A stretch of DNA of 54,078 bases. Source: Opitutia bacterium. GTDB taxonomy: Bacteria; Verrucomicrobiota; Verrucomicrobiia; Opitutales; Opitutaceae. The position numbers and the translations under genes are program-made. Shown here piece after piece: positions 42,971-50,880 of the stretch. The stretch is taken from positions 1 through 54,078 of the forward strand of contig CANIJN010000006.1 of the NCBI GenBank assembly GCA_947467625.1, in the 5' to 3' direction. A model generated the notes under the pieces. It had not been told where the DNA came from and made no database searches. It worked only from the letters and a program-made list of their open reading frames with translations. Numbering within the stretch: position 1 is the first letter of the stretch; each line of letters opens with the position of its first letter.

Positions 42971-45900
42971 GACGCGGGACGGTGTACTGGAGAGCGTCAA
43001 CGTGGCGGGGTCGCTGGTGGCGGAGCCGGCCGTCGTCGTGACGACGACGGTGTAGGTGCCGACGCGGGTGGTATCCACGTTGGTGAGACTGAGGATGGGG
43101 CCGTTGGCGTTGGGGATCGGCGTGCCGTTGAAGAGCCACTGATAAATGATCGGCGGGGCTCCCAGCGCTTCGACCGTGAAGATCGCGCCAGAGCGCGGCG
43201 ACACGACGAGCGATTGCGGGTGCTTCAAGAACGTGACGTAGCGATACGTGTAGAGAATGTCTTTCAGGACGGCATCCGCGCGGGCCGCGTCGTCGGCCAA
43301 TTTCACGAGTTCCGCGACCCGCACCGCAATGGCGTCGGTAATGTCATTTGCGGGTACGTTGGGCGGAGTCGGCGGACGATCGATTTGATAATAGAGTGCG
43401 GCGGCGCGCGCTTGGTTAAAGAGGGCGGTGTTCGTCGAGTTCGTGAGCGTAATGAACTCGGCCAGCGCGGTGTTGATGCCCACGCCACCGACATTGTAGC
43501 CGCGTCCGAGGGTGAGGCTGGCCGTGTTGTTGCTGCGGAATTGGAGGTTTTGCAGGGCGCTCGGACTGCCGAGCCCGGCAGCGGCCCAGAGGCGATTGAT
43601 GAAGGTATCAGCGGGGATGAGGCTCGTGGGGTTATTGAGGAGCGCGGTGGTCGGCACGATACCGTGTTTCAAGAAATACTCGTTTGAGGACAGGATCTGC
43701 CCGATGGCGTTGGCTAAGCTGCCGCGCGCGGTGGCGAGTAGGTTCGTGTAATTCGCCGGGGTAGGCCACTGCCCCATCAAGACGTAGTAGGACGCGAGGA
43801 GGTTGACGGGAGCGAGGAAGCCGGTCTCGCCCAACAGGCCGGTGAGAACTTGCGTCCGGGTTGTGGTGCCAGCCGCGATGCGGTCGGCGAGATCGGCGAG
43901 CAGGAGCGGGTTGACATTGCTGTTATTGGCTATGTCCGCATAGACCTGCAGGAGGAATGCGGTGTCGTCTTGGATGGGGTTGTTCCGGCGGACGGTCACT
44001 TGAATCGTCGGTGAGATCGCCGTGTTGGAGAGTCCATTGACTTGGTTGTCCGTGGCGACGGCATAGATATTAAACGTTCCGGAAGCTGTCGGCGTCCAAT
44101 TCAACTGGTAGCGGGAGCCAGCATTGCTACTGGAACCGATGGACGCGCCGTTGGCGAAATACTGGACACTCAACGTTCCGTCCGTATCGCTGGCGTTGGC
44201 AGTCAGCTGGACCTGGCGGCTAAACGCGACGGAGCTGGGCGAGGCGATGATCAGGGGAATCGTCGGCGCGAGGCTGGTGGCGGCGACAATGTTGATACTG
44301 GAGGTCGACGAGGCCGCCGAGTTACCGGAGGAATCGCGCGCGATGGCGACAATTTCGTTTCCGCCCAAGGGAATACCGACAAGTGAGGTGCCCAGCCGCC
44401 ACGTATTGCCGGTTTGATCACGGACGGCCTGGCCGATGGTATTACGATTGAGGAAGAATTCGACGCTCACTACCGAGCCATCGGGATCAGTGGCCGTGGC
44501 AACAAAATTGATCGTGGAGGCCGAGGTGGTGGCACCTTGCACAGTGAAACTAACCGTGGGCGCGAGACCGACGAGGTTGTTCACAACGACGCGACGGGAC
44601 TCCGTACTGGTCGTCTGGAGACCCGACACGGTGGCGATAGAAGTAATATCGTAAGAGTCGGGCGACGTCGGGGTCCAGATGGCCCGGTAGGTGGTCGTCG
44701 TGCCGAGCCGCTGGGCGTTGATCGTGGTGCGTTGGCCGGCCGCAGCGACGCCGGTGGCAATAAACTGGAGTGACGGAGTCTGGGTGATGTTGGCGCCGCT
44801 CGCGGTCGCCTCTAGGAAGATGGGGGCGCCGACGGTCGTAATCGTGGAGTTGTCGGACGGGCGAACCAGATTCGTCCGCGGCGCCACCAGTGGCGTGACG
44901 TTGAGCTGAACGTTGGGCGTCGAGACTGCAGTGTTGCCGGTGTCATCGGTGGCGACGACAAAGAGATTGAAGACGCCGGAGGACTGCGGCGTGTAGCCGA
45001 CGAGGGCTTGGGCCTGGGGATTGCCGATCGCTCCGCCCGTGGCGACACCATTAACGAAGAGCTGGAGGCTGGTGACAGTGCCGTCCAAATCGGCGGCTTG
45101 GGCCAACATCAAGAACTGGGTGTTTTGAACCACGGTGTTAGGGCCACCGAAGCCCGGTGTGATCAGTGCGACCGTGGGGGCGGCGCTGGTGGACGGAGTC
45201 ACTTGCAGCGTCAGCGCCGGAGAGGTGGGTGCCGGGAAGATCGTCTGGTTGCCGTTGCTGTCCCGGGCGATCGCGTAGAGCGGCACGGGGTAGTTGCCGG
45301 TGTTGACGTCAGCGGCGAGCACGGAGAGGTCGAAGGAGTTGAAATCGAAGATGCGGCGAAACGTATTGGTCTGCTGCTCACGTGCGCCGGTGCCGATGCT
45401 CACACCGTTGAGGAAGAACTCGACGTTGCTGATCGTGGCCCCGGTGCCGGCCTGCGCGTTGACGACAAAATTCATCGTCGAAAAGCTGCGGATCAGACTG
45501 CCGTTGCCTGGAGTGAGTCCGGAAAGGATCGGCGGGGTGCCGACGACATTCGCGACCGTGAGATTGACGACGCCGGAGGTGGCGGTGAAGGAGTTGGTAT
45601 CCGTGACGCGCACGGTCAGGCGGCGGGCGCCAAGGTTCGCGGCCGTCGGCGTCCACGCAAACGTGGTAGTGAAGGTGGGCACGAGTGAACCCGCCGCCGG
45701 GGAGCGCGTCCCCACCTGCTCACCGTCGATCAAAAATTCGACGAGCAGGACCGCAGCCCCCGTGCCGGCCGTGGCCGAGGCGCCGAAGGTGATCGGGACG
45801 AGCGGGGTGGCCCGGGCGTTTTGGGTTGGGGCGTTCACGAGGATCGTCGGCGTGCCGAAGGCGGCGGTGATCGTCACGGGCGCCGAGACCTTGGTGTTGC

Positions 45901-48900
45901 CCCGGTCGTCGCTGGCAATCGCGTCGAGGACAAAGGATCCGGTGGTCGCAGGGTTAAATGAGGCCACGTAAGGCGCGGCGGTGAGAGCGAAGCCGCCGTT
46001 GATCGCGAGGGGGCTGCCATTCGCGTAGAACTGAATGCTCGTAATGGTGCCCGACGAGGCAAGCGCAGCAGCTGCGAGGTTGATCGGCGTGGCCGAATTG
46101 GGGACGACGACGGCACCCGTGGTCGGGGCGAGAAGATTGGCGGTGGGCGGGGTGCCGACCGCGGAGGTGACCACGAAGGCCTGTTGGATGTCGCGCGCGA
46201 GGCCCGTATTGTCGGTGGCGCGGACAGTCACGACCTGCATACCGGGAGTGGCCGAGGCGGTATAGCGATAATAAAACGGCGCGACGGTTTTTTCCGCCTC
46301 CTTGGTGCCGTTGACGAAAAATTCGACGCGGGCGACGGCCCGACCGCTGGTCGGCGTGACGGCGGCAAGGATGTTTCGCGTCGAGCCGGCTGGGATCGTG
46401 GTATTGGCCGGGATCGCGGCGGTGGCGGGCGTGAGATTGAGCACGATGGTCGGCGATGTCGCATCGGTGATGTTTACGACGAAGGGAGCCGAGGCCATGG
46501 CGTTGCCTTTTTCGTCGGTGGCTATGGCCGAAAGGGTAATCGCTCCCACCGCAGGCGGCGCCCAGACGATCGACCAAACACCGGCCGCCAACGTGGCATT
46601 GCCGATCGGTGTGCCATTGGTGAATACCTGCACGAAATTCACGGGACCATCGGCATCGGTCGCGTTGAGCGTGAGGGTTGTGTTAAATCCGACCGGGAGG
46701 AAGGCACCGGTCGCGGGAGTCACAAACGCCACGGTGGGCGGACTGCCGATCACGTTGGCGATCTCGATGGCGATGGGGGCCGTGGTATTGGTCAAACCGC
46801 TGTTATCGGTGACGCGGGCGGTGAGTTGGTGGGGGCCGACCTCGGCCGGCGCAGTGAACAGAAAATTGTAGGGTGCCACGCGGTCGGTCCCGACGAGCGT
46901 GCCGTCGAGGAAGAAATCGACGCGATCGATCGCCCCATCGTCGGCGACGGTGGCCGTGAGGATACGCGCAGAACCAGCAGGGATCACCGCTCCGCCACCA
47001 GCCACGGATAGCGTGATGGTGGGGGAACCAGCGGGGTTGACGATAAACGGCACGGCCACGGAGTCGGCCGAGGTGCTGTTGGAATCAAAAGCGCGGGCCG
47101 TGAGGTTGACGGTGCCGGCAGCGGTCGGAATCCACGTAATGGTGAATGGCGCGGTTGCATCGGTACCGATCAAGGTCGTGCCGGCGTAAAAATCTACGCG
47201 GCTGATCGTGGCACCGACGACGGTCGTGCTGGCGGTGGCCGCAATCGTCACGGGGGCCGGCGAGCCGAGCACGGTGGAGGCGGCGGTGGCTGGCGCTGTG
47301 AGAGCGACGGAGGGTAATGTCGGGGCGGCGACGATGACGGCGATCGGGACGGCGTTGACGGTCGTGCCGTTGGAATCGGTGACGCGCGCGTTGATGTTGG
47401 GACCACCGACAACCGAAGGAGTCCAGACGATGCTGTAAGGCGCCGTGGTGTCGGTGCCGATGGCGACGTCGCCGATGAAGAAATCCACTTTGGTGACGGA
47501 GCCACTGGTGCCGGCGGCAGCGGTGGCCGTGATCGTGAAGGGCGAGCCGACCAACAGAGTCCCGCCGGTAATTGGGGCGGTGATCGAGATGCTCGGGAGC
47601 GAAATCGCGCCGACGGTGACGTTGATGCCGGCGGAGGTAGCGATGTTGCCCAGGCTGTCGGTAACTTCCGCCGTGATGGTATGCAGACCGGCCGGAGCAG
47701 CCGTCCACGAGACCGCATAGGGCGCCGTCGTGTCGTCTGCACCGATCTGCTCGGTGCCATTGCGGTAGAATCGCACGTAGGCGATCGTCGCAGGTGCGGT
47801 GACGGTGGCTGTGGCGGAGAGGAGCACTGTGGAATTGCCGGTCACGTTGGCGTTGGCGGACGGAGATGTGAGGGCTACGGAAAGACCCGAGCTTAAGACG
47901 GTGACGCTGACGGCGGTCGAGGTCGTGACAGCCGAGTTACCGTCCGTCACGCGGGCGGTGAGGGAGAAGGGACCGGCGGTGGTCGGGGTCCAGGTGACGG
48001 TGGACGCGGCACCTGAAGCAGGAGCGTTGACTGTGCCGACGAGCGTAGTGCCCGCGAAGAAATCGACCTTGGCAACCGTGGTGCCGACGCTAGCCGCGGT
48101 GGCGGTAAGGGCGATCGGCGTAACAATCGGGAGAGTGAAAATCGTGCCGGCGGTGGGAGCCGTGAGGGTGACGGTCGGCGCGGTGACGTTCACGTTGACG
48201 ATGGCCGAGGTGACGGCGGTGCCGTTGGAATCGGTGACGCGAGCGGTTAACGCGGCGACACCCGAAGCAGTCGGGGTCCACGTCGTCGAGTAGGGAAAGG
48301 AAAGTGAAGAACCTACTAGGGTTGAACCGACGAGAAAATCCACGCGAGCGACGGTGGCCCCGACCGCGGCGGTTGCCGCCGCGGTCAGTGAGGGCGACGT
48401 GCCGAGCGGGACCGAAGCTCCATTGGCATGGCTCGTGAGTGCAATCGTAGGTGAGGAAGCCGCAACGGTGACGCTGACGGCGCTCGACGTCGCCGTGGCG
48501 GTATTGTTATCCGTGACGCGAGCAGTGAGGGAAACCGAACCCGTGGCAGTAGGTGTCCAGTTGACGGTGTAGGGCGCGTTGAGGGCCGTGCCGACGAGGG
48601 TGACCCCCGCGAAGAATTCGACCTTGGAGACGGTCGCCGTGCCGGAAGCGCTCGCCGTGGCCGTGAGCGGGACGGCGACCCCCATAGTGACGCCGGCTCC
48701 GGCGGTCGGAGCGGTGAGCGCCACAGCGGGAGCGGCGGTGACAGTAACGTTAATCGTAGCCGACGTGACGGCAGTGCCGTTGGAATCGGTCACCCGCGCC
48801 GACAATGCGGTGATGCCGGAGGCCGTTGGGGTCCACGTTGTCGAATAAGGAGCGTTCAGTGAGGAACCGACGACGGTCGAGCCCACGAGAAAATCTACGC

Positions 48901-50854
48901 GGGTGACCGTGGCCCCGCCAAAAGCTGCGGCGGTGGCGGTGAGCGTCGCAGAGGTGCCGAGCGCAACGGAGGCTCCGTTGGCGTGGCTGGTGAGCGAGAC
49001 CGTCGGGACGGACGTGGCGACGGTGACGCTGACGGCGGTCGAGGTGATCGCAGCACTATTGGAATCGGTGACACGGGCCGTGATCGACACGGCACCGGTT
49101 GCCGTCGGTGTCCAGTTGATCGTGTAGGGGGGCGTGAGAGCGGTGCCGACAAGCGTGGAGCCGGCGAAGAAATCAACCTTTGTGACCGTCGCGGAACCGA
49201 CGGCGCTGGCGGTCGCGGTGAGTGCAACGGGGGACCCAAGAGTGGCTCCAGAACCGGCGGTGGGAGCGGTCAGCGCGACGCTGGGGGCCGTCACGTTGAC
49301 GTTCGCAATCACCGACGTGATTGATACGCCATTCGAGTCGGTCACTCGCGCCGTGAGCGCCGTAATTCCGGCGGCCGTTGGTGTCCAATTCACGGTGAAG
49401 GGCGTCGTCAACGCGGTACCAATACTGGTCGTGCCAGCGAGGAAATCGACGCGACTGACGATGGCACCGCCATTAGCGACGGCCGTCGCGGTGAGCGCGG
49501 TGGTGGTGCCCAGCGCGACGGACGTGCCGTTGGTGGGGACAGTGATGGCAACGGTGGGCGCAGCCGCGGCGACCGTCACGCTCGAGGCGGAGGAGGTGGC
49601 GGTGGTGCCATTTGAATCGGTGATTTTCGTCGTGAGGGAGACGACACCGGTGGCGGTAGGGGTCCAATCGAAAGTATAGGGCGCGGTCGTGTCGGTGCCG
49701 AGGACGGTCGCGCCGGAAAGGAACTGAACTTGCGTGATCGTCGCACCCGTGCCGGCCGTGGCCGTGGCCGCAAGCGTAGTGACGGTGTTGACGCCGACGG
49801 TGGTGGGAGGTGTGAACGTGATCGTGGGGGCGGTCACGGCGGCGACCACGGTGACGTTGTAGGGAACAGCCGAAAGCACGGTGCTGCCTTTGTCGTCGGT
49901 GGCTTGGGCGCGGATCGAATACGTTTTCGCGACCGTGGGAGTCCACGTCACCGAATAGGGTGCGACCAAGTCAGTGCCGATCAGATCGCCATCGACGTAG
50001 AACGTGACACCGCCGCCGGTTGTGCTCGGGATGAACCCGTCGGCATCAGTCGCAGTGGCCGAGACTGTGACACTTTGATTCGCCGGCAGGGAAGCGCCGG
50101 AGGCCGGCGACGTGATCGTCACGACAGGCACAGCGTTACCGACGACAGCGGCCACCACGGTGATATTGGCCGCGGCAGAATCGAGCGTGATCGTGCCATC
50201 GCTACTCGTCGTGCGCGCGACCAAGGTGTGCGGGCCGGCCGTGAAACCCTTAGCATCAGAAAGAACGAAGGCGCGACTGTAGGGGGCCTGCGTCACGGGC
50301 GCGCCGAGGTCGGCACCATCGAGGCGAAACTGCACGCTACCGACAATCGAATCAGACAATGCGGCCGTGGCCCGCAGGAAAATCTCGGAATCCTGAATGA
50401 GCGTGGTGTTGGTCGCAGGCGCGGTCAGAACCACGACCCGTGTCGCCGAGACGGTAACGATCACCAAAGGCGACGTCGCGGTGTTAAGGTTGGGCGACGT
50501 GCCGCTGGTCACAACCGACGTGTCAGTGACGACAGCAGTGAGATTGTAAGTGCCGGGTGCGGTCGGAACCCACGTGGTTGAGTAGGTGGTACTGAAGGCA
50601 CCGCCGCCGACGATACCGATCGAAGTGCCGTTGACCAAAAAGTTGACTGAAGAAACCAGCGTGCCCACTGGGCTGGTGCCGATCAACGGGGTAACGGTGA
50701 ACGTAATACCGGCCGGCGTGCTGGCTATCGCCACCGTGGAGGCATTCGCCGGCGTGTTGATGGTGATCGTGGGCGTCGCGAGCGCCAAGGGCGTGGCGAG
50801 CAAAACGGCGAGGGGCGCGGCGGCGGCGAAAATGCGCCGAAGAATCGTTTTCAT
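42089..50854 (-). CDS. Giant secreted Ig-repeat protein, candidate surface fibre/adhesin
   Basis: 2921 residues from ATG 50854, chosen because GGAGG lies 7 nt upstream; a GTG at 50884 overlapping the secretin stop is an alternative. Signal peptide MKTILRRIFAAAAPLAVLLATPLALA. Residues about 27-2295 are some 23 bacterial Ig-like domains of about 90-110 residues, each with a V-x-F-x-x-G/N-x-x-x-x-G strand and a Y-x-x-x-W-T/V-P-T-x-x-G strand. Then a DUF4214-like helical segment (about 2298-2440), one further Ig domain (about 2543-2620) and two related modules (from about 2628 and 2785) with A-N-I/V-x-T-R-G and LIAGFV. Thr, Val, Ala and Ser dominate; I found no Cys on reading. It would be exported through the Sec system, perhaps to the surface. 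Confidence 0.85.
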   Translation of the reverse strand: MKTILRRIFAAAAPLAVLLATPLALATPTITINTPANASTVAIASTPAGITFTVTPLIGTSPVGTLVSSVNFLVNGTSIGIVGGGAFSTTYSTTWVPTAPGTYNLTAVVTDTSVVTSGTSPNLNTATSPLVIVTVSATRVVVLTAPATNTTLIQDSEIFLRATAALSDSIVGSVQFRLDGADLGAPVTQAPYSRAFVLSDAKGFTAGPHTLVARTTSSDGTITLDSAAANITVVAAVVGNAVPVVTITSPASGASLPANQSVTVSATATDADGFIPSTTGGGVTFYVDGDLIGTDLVAPYSVTWTPTVAKTYSIRAQATDDKGSTVLSAVPYNVTVVAAVTAPTITFTPPTTVGVNTVTTLAATATAGTGATITQVQFLSGATVLGTDTTAPYTFDWTPTATGVVSLTTKITDSNGTTATSSASSVTVAAAAPTVAITVPTNGTSVALGTTTALTATAVANGGAIVSRVDFLAGTTSIGTALTTPFTVNWTPTAAGITALTARVTDSNGVSITSVIANVNVTAPSVALTAPTAGSGATLGSPVALTATASAVGSATVTKVDFFAGSTLVGTALTPPYTINWTPTATGAVSITARVTDSNSAAITSTAVSVTVATSVPTVSLTSHANGASVALGTSATLTATAAAFGGATVTRVDFLVGSTVVGSSLNAPYSTTWTPTASGITALSARVTDSNGTAVTSATINVTVTAAPAVALTAPTAGAGVTMGVAVPLTATASASGTATVSKVEFFAGVTLVGTALNAPYTVNWTPTATGSVSLTARVTDNNTATATSSAVSVTVAASSPTIALTSHANGASVPLGTSPSLTAAATAAVGATVARVDFLVGSTLVGSSLSFPYSTTWTPTASGVAALTARVTDSNGTAVTSAIVNVNVTAPTVTLTAPTAGTIFTLPIVTPIALTATAASVGTTVAKVDFFAGTTLVGTVNAPASGAASTVTWTPTTAGPFSLTARVTDGNSAVTTSTAVSVTVLSSGLSVALTSPSANANVTGNSTVLLSATATVTAPATIAYVRFYRNGTEQIGADDTTAPYAVSWTAAPAGLHTITAEVTDSLGNIATSAGINVTVGAISLPSISITAPITGGTLLVGSPFTITATAAAGTSGSVTKVDFFIGDVAIGTDTTAPYSIVWTPSVVGGPNINARVTDSNGTTVNAVPIAVIVAAPTLPSVALTAPATAASTVLGSPAPVTIAATASTTVVGATISRVDFYAGTTLIGTDATAPFTITWIPTAAGTVNLTARAFDSNSTSADSVAVPFIVNPAGSPTITLSVAGGGAVIPAGSARILTATVADDGAIDRVDFFLDGTLVGTDRVAPYNFLFTAPAEVGPHQLTARVTDNSGLTNTTAPIAIEIANVIGSPPTVAFVTPATGAFLPVGFNTTLTLNATDADGPVNFVQVFTNGTPIGNATLAAGVWSIVWAPPAVGAITLSAIATDEKGNAMASAPFVVNITDATSPTIVLNLTPATAAIPANTTIPAGSTRNILAAVTPTSGRAVARVEFFVNGTKEAEKTVAPFYYRYTASATPGMQVVTVRATDNTGLARDIQQAFVVTSAVGTPPTANLLAPTTGAVVVPNSATPINLAAAALASSGTITSIQFYANGSPLAINGGFALTAAPYVASFNPATTGSFVLDAIASDDRGNTKVSAPVTITAAFGTPTILVNAPTQNARATPLVPITFGASATAGTGAAVLLVEFLIDGEQVGTRSPAAGSLVPTFTTTFAWTPTAANLGARRLTVRVTDTNSFTATSGVVNLTVANVVGTPPILSGLTPGNGSLIRSFSTMNFVVNAQAGTGATISNVEFFLNGVSIGTGAREQQTNTFRRIFDFNSFDLSVLAADVNTGNYPVPLYAIARDSNGNQTIFPAPTSPALTLQVTPSTSAAPTVALITPGFGGPNTVVQNTQFLMLAQAADLDGTVTSLQLFVNGVATGGAIGNPQAQALVGYTPQSSGVFNLFVVATDDTGNTAVSTPNVQLNVTPLVAPRTNLVRPSDNSTITTVGAPIFLEATASGANITQTPSLQFIATGVAAAGQRTTINAQRLGTTTTYRAIWTPTSPDSYDITSIATVSGLQTTSTESRRVVVNNLVGLAPTVSFTVQGATTSASTINFVATATDPDGSVVSVEFFLNRNTIGQAVRDQTGNTWRLGTSLVGIPLGGNEIVAIARDSSGNSAASSTSSINIVAATSLAPTIPLIIASPSSVAFSRQVQLTANASDTDGTLSVQYFANGASIGSSSNAGSRYQLNWTPTASGTFNIYAVATDNQVNGLSNTAISPTIQVTVRRNNPIQDDTAFLLQVYADIANNSNVNPLLLADLADRIAAGTTTRTQVLTGLLGETGFLAPVNLLASYYVLMGQWPTPANYTNLLATARGSLANAIGQILSSNEYFLKHGIVPTTALLNNPTSLIPADTFINRLWAAAGLGSPSALQNLQFRSNNTASLTLGRGYNVGGVGINTALAEFITLTNSTNTALFNQARAAALYYQIDRPPTPPNVPANDITDAIAVRVAELVKLADDAARADAVLKDILYTYRYVTFLKHPQSLVVSPRSGAIFTVEALGAPPIIYQWLFNGTPIPNANGPILSLTNVDTTRVGTYTVVVTTTAGSATSDPATLTLSSTPSRVANISTRGVTAGGNQALIAGFVVANAPGAPPNQTRQMLIRVIGPSLNGPPLNLNVAGALNNPVVEVYNSAGVPILTNDNWGNQSGNAAASATQVTAIQQATTRVGTFALAPNSQDAVVFATLPAGNYTVQASGANPAASGVVLIEVYDATLAATTATSPRASNVATRGEVGTGANVLIAGFVINGTASRRMLLRGVGPTLTRFGLGQNAVLADPLLTLKDAAGVTLRTNDDWSTGGDAAVIAAAAVSGGAFALANGSKDAAMIIMLPPGAYTVQLSGVGNTTGIGIVEVYDIDP
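47900..49650 (-). repeat. Higher-order repeat inside the giant gene (A-B pairs, about 551 bp period)
   Basis: Two Ig types alternate: A with LTAPTAG (49247, 48695, 48145) and B with TSHANGAS or VPTNGTS (49527, 48972, 48417). Like types recur at about 551 bp. Corresponding phrases (FFAGxTLVGTAL, FLVGSTxVGSSL, TARVTDSN) are nearly identical between pairs, so the block looks like recent duplication of a two-domain unit. Confidence 0.7.
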
Positions 50855-50861
50855 GGATGGG

Positions 50862-50866
50862 CCTCC
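50862..50866 (-). promoter_or_regulatory. Strong Shine-Dalgarno site of the giant gene
   Basis: GGAGG on the minus strand, 7 nt before ATG 50854. Other genes here mostly lack such a site, so this is unusual and decides the start. It lies in the 26-bp gap after the secretin stop. Confidence 0.8.
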
Positions 50867-50880
50867 GGGTGGTCGGTTGC

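Noticed and set aside
47900-49650. Regular repeats that could be taken for a CRISPR array
   Set aside because: Period about 275/551 bp, in frame, protein-coding and diverged; no short identical repeats with unique spacers and no cas genes.
42929-50581. Many plus-strand frames across the giant gene, up to 283 residues
   Set aside because: They mirror the Ig repeats in reverse and show no starts or motifs of their own.
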